NCBI RefSeq assembly: GCF_010179735.1
Contig: NZ_JAAEEH010000023.1
Coordinates: 1 to 50,442 of the forward strand
DNA from: Anaerotalea alkaliphila
GTDB taxonomy: Bacteria; Bacillota; Clostridia; Lachnospirales; Vallitaleaceae
DNA length: 50,442 nucleotides
Direction of reading: 5' to 3'
The notes below the pieces were generated by a model. The model was not told the DNA's origin. It did not search any database and saw only the letters and a program-made list of their open reading frames with translations. Positions within the stretch are counted from its first letter, which is position 1. The number at the start of each line of letters is the position of its first letter. Shown piece after piece: positions 1 to 7,751 of the stretch. A program made the position numbers and the translations under genes.

Positions 1-197
1 AGTGGTTAAGAAATTTTAGCACTAAAAAATAATGTGAAGTAAGTGACTCTGTAAAGATTGAAAAGCATCGATTTTTAACGGTGCTTTTCTTTTTACTCAA
101 CATTATCACTTACTTTCCATAAAACGCGTAATGTTTAGCTTCGCATAAGGCCTATGCAAAGAAAGCCCTGGATGAGAGTGGTGGTGATGCGCCATGA
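1..197 (+). other. Left-edge noncoding stretch and possible portal 3' tail
   Basis: No complete gene is visible here. Positions 3-32 read as an open tail ending LRNFSTKK-stop. After the hairpin at 61-96, positions 132-197 read in frame as a short tail ending AYAKKALDESGGDAP-stop, directly upstream of the head genes. Its place just before the prohead protease is where the portal gene normally ends, so this may be the last codons of a portal gene cut by an insertion. An in-frame stop at 129-131 precedes it. Arms at 37-46 and 106-115 are a 10-bp inverted repeat. The portal assignment is a guess from position. Confidence 0.25.
61..96 (+). terminator. Intrinsic terminator
   Basis: A 10-bp stem with one G-T pair (61-70 with 79-88), an 8-nt loop and a T-rich tail (84-93) form a rho-independent terminator on the plus strand, after the open tail that ends at 32. 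Confidence 0.6.
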
Positions 198-315
198 TGA
201 TAAGTGTATAACTTGGCCAATTACTGTGGACAACTACAAAATTAACGAGCGGTATCAACAGCATTTCTCAAGATGGGGAGTGCTTTTTCTATGCCCAAAA
301 AGGAGGTCGATTTGA
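187..315 (+). CDS. Small hypothetical protein coupled to prohead protease
   Basis: A 42-codon frame begins MRHDDKCITWPITVDNYK and ends in TGA, which overlaps the protease ATG as TGATG. Such overlaps are usual for translationally coupled phage genes. The same frame stays open upstream to an ATG at 154, so the start is uncertain and no good ribosome binding site is visible. I do not recognise the family. The C-terminus is basic (CPKRRSI). It could be a real small head-module gene or a chance frame. The overlap and sensible composition are the only support. Confidence 0.35.
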   Translation: MRHDDKCITWPITVDNYKINERYQQHFSRWGVLFLCPKRRSI

Positions 316-1139
316 TGGATAAATTTTGGCGCTGGGTGGTGAATGAAGCTGAAGAGTCTCCTGTGAGAACCCTGCATCTTGAAGGTTATATTGCAGAGTC
401 TTCTTGGTTTGATGACGACATCACCCCTAAACAATTCAAGACAGAGCTTTATGATAGTGGTCCGTCGGCGGATGACATTGTTGTAAAGATACACTCACCA
501 GGTGGTGACACCTTTGCTGCTGCACAGATTTACAACATGCTGAAAGAGTATCCCGGTAAAGTTAGTGTCCATGTGGATGGTCTTGCAGCAAGTGCTGCTT
601 CAGTCATTGCCATGGCAGGAGATGAGGTGTGTGTTTCTCCGCTGTCAGTGTTTATGATTCATAACCCAGCCATGCTTATTGCTGGTGAGGTGGCGGATCT
701 ACAGGTGGGGATTAACCTGCTAAGTGAAGTGAAGGAGAGTATTATCAATGCCTATCAGACAAAGACGGGACTTTCCAGAGCGAAAATAGCACACATGATG
801 GACGCTGAAACCTGGATGAGTGCCCACAAAGCCATCGAGCTTAAGTTTGCCGACAAGATTCTCTATGAATCAGAGCCGGTAGATGAGGGTGCTGGTGGTT
901 TTATCTTTGACCAGATGACAGTGACAAACGCTCTAAGAAATAAACTCCCTGGTATTCAGGCGAGGATGAAGTACCTTAAGGCGCATGTTGATGATGGTGG
1001 TAAAACAAAGGAGCCGGAAAAGAGTGCAGATCCTGAAACACAAGGTGAAGACGATTTGAAGGATCCTGACAATTCAGTAAACCAGATCCCTATTGCCCAG
1101 CTGGAAAGACGGCTGGAGCTGATTAAAAATTGGAGGTAA
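315..1139 (+). CDS. ClpP-like prohead (head maturation) protease
   Basis: A 274-residue serine protease of the phage ClpP-related head maturation family. It should cleave the scaffold-like N-terminus of the capsid protein during prohead assembly. Visible motifs are GLAAS with the likely nucleophile Ser93, and MIHNP with His116, spaced much as in ClpP. An acidic, low-complexity tail follows about residue 225. The ATG at 315 was chosen because AAGGAGG stands eight bases before it, although the frame is open back to 273. It lies directly upstream of the major capsid gene, the usual order in HK97-like head modules. The portal gene expected just upstream is not intact in this window. Confidence 0.9.
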   Translation: MDKFWRWVVNEAEESPVRTLHLEGYIAESSWFDDDITPKQFKTELYDSGPSADDIVVKIHSPGGDTFAAAQIYNMLKEYPGKVSVHVDGLAASAASVIAMAGDEVCVSPLSVFMIHNPAMLIAGEVADLQVGINLLSEVKESIINAYQTKTGLSRAKIAHMMDAETWMSAHKAIELKFADKILYESEPVDEGAGGFIFDQMTVTNALRNKLPGIQARMKYLKAHVDDGGKTKEPEKSADPETQGEDDLKDPDNSVNQIPIAQLERRLELIKNWR

Positions 1140-1144
1140 TGAAT

Positions 1145-2338
1145 ATGAGTAAAATTCAAGAACTAAGAGAGAAACGTGCCAAGGTTTGGGAGCAGACGAA
1201 AGTATTCCTTGATGAACATCGTCAGGAAAATGGTCTAATCAAACCAGAAGACAATGCAGTTTATGAAAAGATGGAGGATGAAGTGGTCAGCCTGGGTAAG
1301 GAAATCGAGCGCCTTGAGCGTCAGGAAATGATGGACAGAGAGCTTTCAGCCGCCATCACAAGACCCCTAGCTTCCAGACCTGAGAAGATGACCGAAGAAA
1401 AAACAGGTAGAGCGTCCGATGCCTATAAGAGTGCATTTTGGGGTGCCATGAGAAACAAGATGAACCCTTCCGTTCAAAACGCTCTGCAGATTGGTACAGA
1501 TTCAGAAGGTGGCTTCCTTGTACCGGATGAATATGAGAACCAACTGATTCAGGCACTTCAGGAAGCTAATGTCCTTAGAAATCTTTGTAACGTGATCACG
1601 ACCAGCTATGGGGATAGAAAGATTCCTGTGGTGGCAAGTCACGGATCCGCAGCATGGATGGATGAAGAGGGTGCTTTTGCAGAGAGTGATGACGCCTTCA
1701 CTCAGGTGACCTTGTCCGCCTACAAACTTGGAACCATGCTGAAAGTATCTGATGAGCTTCTTAATGACAGCTACTTCGACCTTGAGGCTTATATCGCAGC
1801 TGAGTTTGCAAGAAGAATCGGGGCGGCTGAAGAGGAAGGTTTCATTACAGGTAACGGTACTGCAAAGCCTACAGGGCTTCTAAATGCTACAGGTGGTGCA
1901 AGCCTTGGTGTTACGGCAGCAAGTGCCACAGCTATTACCATCGATGAGGTAATGGACCTTTATCACAGCTTGAAGTCGGCCTACAGAAAGAATGCTACAT
2001 TCCTAGTGAATGATGCCACCATCAAAGTCATCAGAAAGCTGAAAGATGGTCAGGGGCAGTATTTGTGGCAGCCATCCATTCAGTCAGGAGTTCCAGATAC
2101 GATTCTCAATCGACCAGTGGTGACTTCTCAGTATATGCCTGCAGCCGCAGCCGGTGAAAAAACCATTCTCTTTGGAGACTTCAAGTACTACTGGATTGCA
2201 GACCGTCAGGGCAGAACCTTTAAGAGATTGAACGAACTGTATGCAGCCAATGGTCAGGTCGGTTTCCTTGTATCACAGAGACTGGATGCGAAGCTGATTC
2301 TTCCTGAAGCGATTAAGGTACTTCAGCAGAAAGCCTAA
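1145..2338 (+). CDS. Major capsid protein, HK97 family
   Basis: A 397-residue capsid subunit. Residues 1-90 are strongly charged and predicted coiled coil (the delta, scaffold-like region), which the upstream protease would remove. The shell domain follows, with the family-typical stretch EGGFLVPDEYENQLIQAL near residue 125, later EEEGFITGNGTAKPTGLLN, and a C-terminal segment ending with SQRLDAKLILPEAIKVL. The start at 1145 follows TTGGAGGT by eight bases; in-frame alternatives at 1130 (TTG) and 1139 lie inside or too close to that site. Length and order after the protease match HK97-type heads. Confidence 0.93.
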   Translation: MSKIQELREKRAKVWEQTKVFLDEHRQENGLIKPEDNAVYEKMEDEVVSLGKEIERLERQEMMDRELSAAITRPLASRPEKMTEEKTGRASDAYKSAFWGAMRNKMNPSVQNALQIGTDSEGGFLVPDEYENQLIQALQEANVLRNLCNVITTSYGDRKIPVVASHGSAAWMDEEGAFAESDDAFTQVTLSAYKLGTMLKVSDELLNDSYFDLEAYIAAEFARRIGAAEEEGFITGNGTAKPTGLLNATGGASLGVTAASATAITIDEVMDLYHSLKSAYRKNATFLVNDATIKVIRKLKDGQGQYLWQPSIQSGVPDTILNRPVVTSQYMPAAAAGEKTILFGDFKYYWIADRQGRTFKRLNELYAANGQVGFLVSQRLDAKLILPEAIKVLQQKA

Positions 2339-2403
2339 GTAATTTAACGGGAAGGTGGCCATCATAGCTGCCTTCCTTTCACTTTGATAAGGAGGGAAAA
2401 ACC

Positions 2404-2628
2404 ATGGGATATAACACGAAAAACTATACCGAGCAAGGTGGCGGTAAAACTGTCATCGGTGGTGAGCTTGCTGTAACTGCAGAAGGTAAAATCACCTTTC
2501 GTGATACGGAGTTAAAGCCTGCAGCTGTTCAAGCAGATAGTACAGCAACCGAGGTAGCTGGTCTTGTTTCTGATTTCAATGCGCTACTTGCGAAACTAAA
2601 AGCTGCTGGTCTTATGGAAAGCGAGTGA
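2404..2628 (+). CDS. Head fibre-like decoration protein
   Basis: A 74-residue protein with an N-terminus rich in Tyr, Asn and Gly (MGYNTKNYTEQGGGKTVIGG) that resembles short head fibre proteins annotated after capsid genes in clostridial prophages. The C-terminal half is a likely amphipathic helix (SDFNALLAKLKAAGLM). A strong site AAGGAGGGAAAAACC precedes the ATG. The position between the major capsid protein and the gp6-like connector is the usual one. Function on the capsid surface is inferred from family and position only. Confidence 0.65.
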   Translation: MGYNTKNYTEQGGGKTVIGGELAVTAEGKITFRDTELKPAAVQADSTATEVAGLVSDFNALLAKLKAAGLMESE

Positions 2629-2631
2629 TAA

Positions 2632-2943
2632 ATGATGGCACTTCTTGAGAAGGTTAAAGCAAATCTCATTCTAACCCATAATGAGGATGATACCTTACTA
2701 GAAGGTGTACTCGCTGCCGCCATCAGTTATACCGAAAATTATCAGCATCTTGGAGAAGGCTACTACACAGATAACACCATGTCACCGGCCACCGAGCAAG
2801 GGGTCATTATGCTGGCTTCTCATTTTTATGAGAGTCGCGATGGCTCCACTGGGGGCTTTTTTAATGACAATGTCAGTGCTTCAGAGCAGGTGTGGAAGAC
2901 GGTCCATCTACTTCTACGCATGGGAAAGGAATGGCAGGTCTGA
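2632..2943 (+). CDS. Head-tail connector, gp6-like (DNA packaging)
   Basis: A 103-residue, mostly helical protein of the head-tail connector family (gp6/gp15-like), which forms a ring below the portal. The pattern is typical: helices around LLEGVLAAAISYTENYQ, then ATEQGVIMLASHFYESRDG, then an aromatic C-terminus with VWKTVHLLLRMG. It begins four bases after the head fibre stop and ends in TGATG with the next frame, so translation is probably coupled. Two ATGs (2632 and 2635) are possible starts. Confidence 0.8.
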   Translation: MMALLEKVKANLILTHNEDDTLLEGVLAAAISYTENYQHLGEGYYTDNTMSPATEQGVIMLASHFYESRDGSTGGFFNDNVSASEQVWKTVHLLLRMGKEWQV

Positions 2944-3122
2944 TGAAACGGCTATGGGTGAAGAAAAGAAGGAAACGTCAGAAAAGATGCTACCGAAAAG
3001 GCAGGCGAAAGGATCGCAGTCATGGTTATGAGGAAAAGGCAGTAAAGGCAGGTGAAGGGTATGAGTTTTGGGAAGATGAACACCCGAATCGACATCATCG
3101 ATACGATTCCCATGAAGGATGA
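2943..3122 (+). CDS. Small, very basic hypothetical protein
   Basis: A 59-codon frame starting at the ATG that overlaps the connector stop (TGATG). The first 30 residues are extremely rich in Lys and Arg (WVKKRRKRQKRCYRKGRRK), the rest acidic and His-rich. It overlaps the next gene by about 60 bases in another frame. The composition suggests nucleic-acid binding, but this could be a non-genuine frame in a compact operon. No family recognised. Coupled start and strong charge bias are the only evidence. Confidence 0.35.
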   Translation: MKRLWVKKRRKRQKRCYRKGRRKDRSHGYEEKAVKAGEGYEFWEDEHPNRHHRYDSHEG

Positions 3123-3390
3123 TGAAGGATTCTCTTCAAAGGGAGAAGAGGTCATCGCCAGCGTTCGTGCGTATAGGGATGAAAGGCACGGTTCAAGAAA
3201 GTGGGCCAATATGGCCGCCTACACCAAAGCCAATGCAACCTTTCAGTTCAGACGGATTCCTGATGTGGTGATTGAACCTGGCATGCTCATTCGATGTGAT
3301 ACTGGTGAGTATAAAGTCTTAAGCGTTGAGGTTATTATGGGATTTTATTTAGAAGCAGCAACAGAAAAGATAGAAGCCACGAAGGACTAG
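3061..3390 (+). CDS. Head closure / head-tail adaptor protein
   Basis: A 109-residue protein of the phage head-tail joining family (SPP1 gp16-like), which plugs the connector after packaging. Family signs are the N-terminal strand MNTRIDIIDTI, a central GSRKWANMAAYTKANATFQFRR and the late GMLIRCDTGEYKVLSVE hairpin. The ATG at 3061 is preferred over an in-frame GTG at 3052; the ribosome binding site is weak (GGTGAAG), so coupling from upstream is likely. Order (connector, closure, gp10, tail terminator) is canonical, although the next gene is split by the RIT insertion. Confidence 0.8.
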   Translation: MSFGKMNTRIDIIDTIPMKDDEGFSSKGEEVIASVRAYRDERHGSRKWANMAAYTKANATFQFRRIPDVVIEPGMLIRCDTGEYKVLSVEVIMGFYLEAATEKIEATKD

Positions 3391-3401
3391 GGGGTGATTT
3401 C

Positions 3402-3452
3402 ATGGCACGGGGATCTTACAAAATGTTATGGAAAGCTTTTCATTACATCTGA
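3402..3452 (+). pseudogene. Original 5' end of gp10 gene, cut by RIT element
   Basis: After a good site (GGGGGTGAT) the frame reads MARGSYKM and then runs into insertion sequence and a stop at 3450-3452. The rest of the gene restarts at 6914 as MGRCSFKMPEDF. This marks the left boundary of the inserted element: native sequence up to the AAAATG at 3420-3425, which recurs at 6932-6937 at the other junction. Confidence 0.8.
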
Positions 3453-3490
3453 AATGAACAGCGTCCCATAATGTAAAGTCACCTCCTTTA
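3452..3490. repeat. RIT terminal inverted repeat, left
   Basis: 39 bp, exact reverse complement of 6893-6931. Read outward (minus strand) it contains AAAGGAGGTGA, an ATG and the codons for GRCSF, so it would also supply a start in that direction. Confidence 0.9.
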
Positions 3491-3542
3491 ATGAAGAAAG
3501 AGCCTGAATATTTCATTCAAACTCTTTCCATAATATTTGAAT

Positions 3543-4562
3543 TTACTCCTTGCCACAAAGATCGATGAGCATCTGCATCAAAGATTTATCTGCAGTCCAT
3601 TGTGGAAGGTCAGCGTCAATACGTATTTGTGCGGATTCAATAGATTTTCGCCGCATCTCAGTATCAGCTTTTGCGTAAACTTCGGTTGTTTCAACGTGTA
3701 CATGCCCTAAAAAATCCCGAATGTAAATCATATTAACCCCAGCCTGGAGTAAATGCATTGCTTTTGAATGTCTCAAGACATGTGGTGAAATATGTTTAGG
3801 CAGTTCAGGATTAAGAATTCTGGCCGCGTCACAATATTTTTTTAGAATATATGCTACTCCTGCTCTACTAAGCTTATGACGTTGATGGTTTTGGAACAGT
3901 GGATAATCACCCCTACCATTAGCTGTTAACCCTTGTTCAGTAATATATTCTGTGAGTAGTAATGCTGTGCTTTCCATAATTGGAACAGCGCGGGTCTTTT
4001 GACCTTTACCAGTTAATTTAACGGTGTATGGTTTTTGTGTTCGCACATCGCTGACTTGTATATCGCAGATTTCCTGAACACGTGCTCCCGAATCGTACAT
4101 TAAACTCAAAAGTGCTCTGTCACGCCTTCCATATGAATTTCTTGCATTTGTCTGAGTAATAACTGCACTAACCAACTCTGGTGACAAGTGGGCCAATAGT
4201 GGAGCGGGTTTCTTTTTAAAGCGTAATCCGAGAATTTTTTGATGCTCGAAAACATACTCAGGTTTTCGTAAACTCGCATACCTCGCAAATGCTCTTATTG
4301 CAGAGAGTCTAATGTTTCGAGTAGACACACTACATCCTCGGTCATGCTCCAGCCAAGTAAGAAACTCAGAGACGAACTCAGCAGTGAAGTCATTTAGTGT
4401 GATTTTTTCAGGATTTAAGTTATGGTGTTCTGCTGAAAAAGACAGTATCAGTTTGAAAGTGTCACGGTATGACATTATCGTATTTTGGGAAAGTCCTGCT
4501 TCCCCGGGAAGATACATTGTTAGGTATACTGACAAGCATTCCGCAAAATCGGTAGTTTTCAT
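3543..4562 (-). CDS. Tyrosine recombinase, third gene of RIT trio
   Basis: A 339-residue tyrosine site-specific recombinase. An N-terminal SAM-like core-binding domain (about 1-110) precedes the catalytic domain. The active-site set is visible: Arg in SGARVQEICD, HVLRH with its His and Arg, GHVHVETTEVY with the second His and nucleophile Tyr. Its ATG overlaps the upstream gene stop by four bases (ATGA), so it is translated as part of the trio operon. Presumed role is transposition of this element together with the other two. Confidence 0.88.
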   Translation of the reverse strand: MKTTDFAECLSVYLTMYLPGEAGLSQNTIMSYRDTFKLILSFSAEHHNLNPEKITLNDFTAEFVSEFLTWLEHDRGCSVSTRNIRLSAIRAFARYASLRKPEYVFEHQKILGLRFKKKPAPLLAHLSPELVSAVITQTNARNSYGRRDRALLSLMYDSGARVQEICDIQVSDVRTQKPYTVKLTGKGQKTRAVPIMESTALLLTEYITEQGLTANGRGDYPLFQNHQRHKLSRAGVAYILKKYCDAARILNPELPKHISPHVLRHSKAMHLLQAGVNMIYIRDFLGHVHVETTEVYAKADTEMRRKSIESAQIRIDADLPQWTADKSLMQMLIDLCGKE

Positions 4563-5560
4563 TTGACAACGACCTCCATTCCAGGAATGATGTATCCGTA
4601 TTTTTCTTGCATAAGTGCAGAGATTTCAGGATAAACTTCTGCGGTCATTCGTAAATACTGTTCAGTAGCGCTTATGTGTTCATGTCCGAGATATTCCCTA
4701 AGGTATGGTAGTGCTGTTGTGATGTCATCACCATTCGCTGTCCATTTTTGTAAGCAATGAACTGCGAAGGTGTGGCGAAAATCGTGAACTCTTGGCCCTT
4801 TACCTCGACCACCATGATGGATTTGAGCTTGTAATAGTAATCTGCGAAAAGTAGAGTAAACCGAACGATTTCCATAATAGCCTCCATCGCGTGAAGGTAA
4901 GAACCAATCATCCGTGTCATCAATCAATCTCGTTTTGGAATACTTTGCACAAACTGTTGTTAACTCTTCAGACATCGGGACATAGCGACTTTTCCCAAAC
5001 TTGCTGTCCTGGATAGTAAGTATACCTGATTGTAAATCAACATCCTTTCCTCGAAGATGAGTAGCTTCTGATAGACGCAGACCACAACAATACAAAAGTC
5101 GGAATAAAACAGGCATAACTAAATGCCTACGAGGAGCACTTGTTTTTGCGAATGGTTGCATAGAATCAACAGCATTAAAGAATCGATTAATTTCTTCATG
5201 TGTAAAGATATATGGTACAAAGCTCTTATGCAGTTTTCCAAGTTCAGAGCTTGAAGGGATATATGCGGCATACCCCATACGAATCATGTATTCTGCAAAC
5301 TGACGTATAATCGAAAATCGGTGGTAGCGAGTACGATCTGATTCCATCGGTCTTGGAGAAATCCACGCTTTTACAACTTCCTCCGTAAGTGTTTCTGAGG
5401 GGATATTGTAGTTTTCTGAGAACCGACTAAATTCGCTGAGCCTTTCATCTTCAGATCTGTATTCATATCCAACTGCACGTTTTTCAATGATGAATGCTTT
5501 GCATATTTGGGCAAGCACACCGCTGTATGTGCATTCCGGTGGTTTATGAGAATTATTCAA
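4559..5560 (-). CDS. Tyrosine recombinase, second gene of RIT trio
   Basis: A 333-residue tyrosine recombinase. The catalytic signature is complete: CCGLRLSEATHLRG with the first Arg, VHDFRHTFAVHC, and LGHEHISATEQYLR with His and nucleophile Tyr. It starts with TTG inside the end of the preceding gene (8-nt overlap) and ends in an ATGA overlap with the third gene. Tight overlaps imply coupled translation in a fixed ratio, as expected if three different recombinases act together on the element's inverted repeats. Confidence 0.88.
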   Translation of the reverse strand: MNNSHKPPECTYSGVLAQICKAFIIEKRAVGYEYRSEDERLSEFSRFSENYNIPSETLTEEVVKAWISPRPMESDRTRYHRFSIIRQFAEYMIRMGYAAYIPSSSELGKLHKSFVPYIFTHEEINRFFNAVDSMQPFAKTSAPRRHLVMPVLFRLLYCCGLRLSEATHLRGKDVDLQSGILTIQDSKFGKSRYVPMSEELTTVCAKYSKTRLIDDTDDWFLPSRDGGYYGNRSVYSTFRRLLLQAQIHHGGRGKGPRVHDFRHTFAVHCLQKWTANGDDITTALPYLREYLGHEHISATEQYLRMTAEVYPEISALMQEKYGYIIPGMEVVVK

Positions 5561-6791
5561 ATTCCATCACCTCCGGTAACGAAAGTGTACATTTTCGCAA
5601 GCCTTCAACATCAACTTTTAGATAAGGTGTTGTGGAAGAACAGCTTACATGTCCCATAATATCTGAAACTTCAGGAAGCGGTGTTCCTTGCTCCAATAGC
5701 CTTCGAGCAAATCCGTGTCGTAGTGAATGAACTCCCTTTGTAGTTCCAGAAGGCTTAGTTATTCCACACAAGCGAGTGTATTTCGTTAATATGGAACTTA
5801 CTGACGGGGATTTTAGTTTTCTATATGGTGCATTTGCGGTTAGAAATACCAAATCGCTTTCAACAGTGGGGCGCGCATATCTTAAATAATCAATAATAGC
5901 CCATCCCACATCATCACAAAGGGGGTGAATTAATCTTTTTCCCGTTTTGTATTGCACTAGGTCTATCTCATTGCGATCCCATTTTAGTGATTCAAGCTTT
6001 AATCCAGCGATATCTGAACTCCTAAGTCCAAGTTGTACTGCCAAAAGAATCACTGCATAATCACGTTTACCTACAGGGCTTGTGCGATCAATGCTTCTCA
6101 TCAAGAGTTCAATTTCATTTTTTTCCCAAAGTGCGGGAATAGTTAGATTTTGTTTCACACTCACTTTTGGAATGCATGAAGACCAGTCCTTAGTGCAGTA
6201 ACTGTTACGAAAAAGAAAACGAAAATAATTTTTTAACGTGGAAAGCATCTGTTGAACTGATGTTGGCGCACAACCTTGTAATGAAAGCGTATAGTCAGAA
6301 ATTAACTTTGCTGATACATCCGATATACCACAGAGGCCACGAAACCCCATAAAATCATAAAACCTTTTGATGTTGTGCTTCCGTAATGCTTTAGTGGACT
6401 CACGGTGATCGGCAGTCTGAACACCATTCAAGTAGGCATTGACAATTCTTCTATCGTTAAGATACCAGTCGGTTTCTTTATGTGATGACCATTGCCTACG
6501 AAAAGCTCCAAACAATTGCATTTCACCCAATCTTCGAACGCAGCGGACGGCTTCTAGTACTCTGTCCGGTGTTCTTACGGGATAATGTGCTGGGTAGTTG
6601 AATTTTTCTGAAAGATATCGCACTCCGATTTCTTCAGAGAAAATATCTTGATTGGTGGTTTCAAGAACGTATTCTAAAAACCGCCGACAGTCTTTCTTAA
6701 CATGCCTTATCAATGACTTGCTGTAGTCAAGTCGTTCCATTTCTACAATAAAGGCATCGATAAGCGCAGTTAGAGTTAAATTTTTTTCCAT
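5553..6791 (-). CDS. Tyrosine recombinase, first gene of RIT trio
   Basis: A 412-residue tyrosine recombinase, longest and first of the three. Catalytic residues are seen in LGLRSSDIAGL, VHSLRHGFARR and MGHVSCSSTTPYL. The N-terminal 200 residues form a larger core-binding region than in the other two. The ATG follows GGGAGGAAAAATC on the minus strand. It reads from the right end of the element toward the left, so the promoter must lie in 6792-6892, close to the right inverted repeat. Confidence 0.88.
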   Translation of the reverse strand: MEKNLTLTALIDAFIVEMERLDYSKSLIRHVKKDCRRFLEYVLETTNQDIFSEEIGVRYLSEKFNYPAHYPVRTPDRVLEAVRCVRRLGEMQLFGAFRRQWSSHKETDWYLNDRRIVNAYLNGVQTADHRESTKALRKHNIKRFYDFMGFRGLCGISDVSAKLISDYTLSLQGCAPTSVQQMLSTLKNYFRFLFRNSYCTKDWSSCIPKVSVKQNLTIPALWEKNEIELLMRSIDRTSPVGKRDYAVILLAVQLGLRSSDIAGLKLESLKWDRNEIDLVQYKTGKRLIHPLCDDVGWAIIDYLRYARPTVESDLVFLTANAPYRKLKSPSVSSILTKYTRLCGITKPSGTTKGVHSLRHGFARRLLEQGTPLPEVSDIMGHVSCSSTTPYLKVDVEGLRKCTLSLPEVMEFE

Positions 6792-6892
6792 GATTTTTCC
6801 TCCCTTAATAGATTAGAAGTCAAATAGACTCACTAATAATTATACGGGATTATGGAAAGAAATTTTTCTGTAAAGCTTGATGGATTAACATT

Positions 6893-6931
6893 TAAAGGAG
6901 GTGACTTTACATTATGGGACGCTGTTCATTT
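6893..6931. repeat. RIT terminal inverted repeat, right, supplying a gene start
   Basis: Exact reverse complement of 3452-3490. On the plus strand it carries AAAGGAGGTGA (6894-6904), nine bases, then ATG at 6914 and codons GRCSF, fused in frame to the disrupted gp10 gene. It therefore replaces the ribosome binding site and start codon that the insertion separated from the gene. Confidence 0.9.
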
Positions 6932-7345
6932 AAAATGCCAGAAGATTTTCTGTTAAAAGTATCCACCTTGGCAGAGAAGACTGATGAAATCATCCCGAAG
7001 GTCCTGGAAGCTGGTGGCGAAGTGGTGAAAGCCAAAGTGAAAGCGAATCTACAGGCATCCGTTGGAACCGATACAAAGCTTCCGTCAAGAGCGACAGGAG
7101 AGCTAATCGACGCGCTAGGTGTTACGCCGGCTGGTGTGGATCGAGACGGGAATTACAATGTTAAGGTGGGTTTTGATGAACCTAGAAAAGACGGAGAGTC
7201 AAATGCTAAGATTGCCAATATCTTAGAGTATGGAAAGTCTGGTCAGCCCGCTAAACCATTCTTAAAACCAGCCAAAACAGCCAGTCGAAATGCCTGTATT
7301 GAAACAATGAAAAGAAAGCTGGATGAAGAGATTAGCAAAATCTAA
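6914..7345 (+). CDS. HK97-gp10-like head-tail protein with RIT-derived start
   Basis: A 143-residue protein of the HK97 gp10 family (neck or tail completion). The family C-terminus, LEYGKSGQPAKPFLKPA, is present. The first six codons, the start and the ribosome binding site come from the right inverted repeat of the RIT element; the native start was MARGSYKM at 3402. Residues lost or changed are only in the first eight positions, so the protein is probably functional. Transcription must read through the element or start within it. Confidence 0.85.
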   Translation: MGRCSFKMPEDFLLKVSTLAEKTDEIIPKVLEAGGEVVKAKVKANLQASVGTDTKLPSRATGELIDALGVTPAGVDRDGNYNVKVGFDEPRKDGESNAKIANILEYGKSGQPAKPFLKPAKTASRNACIETMKRKLDEEISKI

Positions 7346-7365
7346 AGATAAGGAGGGCGAGCGAA

Positions 7366-7713
7366 ATGTATAACAGTATTTTGAAAGATATAGGCGAGGT
7401 CCTTGAGCCTTTGGGGATTCCCATTGAAACAGGTGTTTTTAGTAAAAAGGCTCCGGATGAATATCTGGTCCTAATTCCTATGAGCGATATCTTCGATCAT
7501 TATGCTGATGATCTGCCAAGTGCAGAACTACAGGAAGTTCGTCTCTCCTTGTTCTCTAAAGGCAACTATCAGGCTAGAAAAAATGAAGTGGTTAGTGTTT
7601 TGCTTGGAGCAGGCTTTATTATAACGGACAGAAGGTATCTCGGATATGAAGAAGATACTGGTTTTCACCACTTCGCCATTGATGTGGCGAAAGAATATGA
7701 AGTGATTATTTAG
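7366..7713 (+). CDS. Tail terminator / tail completion protein
   Basis: A 115-residue protein in the position of the tail terminator (gp17/DUF3168-like), which caps the tail tube and joins it to the neck. It begins MYNSILKDIGEVLEPLGIPIETGVF and has the alternating strand-helix pattern with FHHFAIDVAKEYEV at the end. A strong AAGGAGGGCGAGCGA precedes the ATG. The assignment rests mainly on order between gp10 and the major tail protein. Confidence 0.65.
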   Translation: MYNSILKDIGEVLEPLGIPIETGVFSKKAPDEYLVLIPMSDIFDHYADDLPSAELQEVRLSLFSKGNYQARKNEVVSVLLGAGFIITDRRYLGYEEDTGFHHFAIDVAKEYEVII

Positions 7714-7751
7714 CTGATTTAAATTTAGCTATTTTGAAGGAGGAATAAGAC

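Larger units (their letters stand above)
3426..6931 (-). mobile_element. Recombinase-in-trio (RIT) element
   Basis: About 3.5 kb carrying three overlapping tyrosine recombinase genes on the minus strand, bounded by a perfect 39-bp inverted repeat (3452-3490 and 6893-6931). A second, inner inverted match of 11 bp lies at 3524-3534 and 6849-6859. Three adjacent, co-oriented tyrosine recombinases with terminal inverted repeats define RIT elements. The insertion splits the gp10-like phage gene. The 6-bp AAAATG repeated at 3420-3425 and 6932-6937 may be the crossover or target duplication. The exact left end is uncertain: 26 extra bases (3426-3451) lie between the gene and the 39-bp repeat. Confidence 0.85.
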
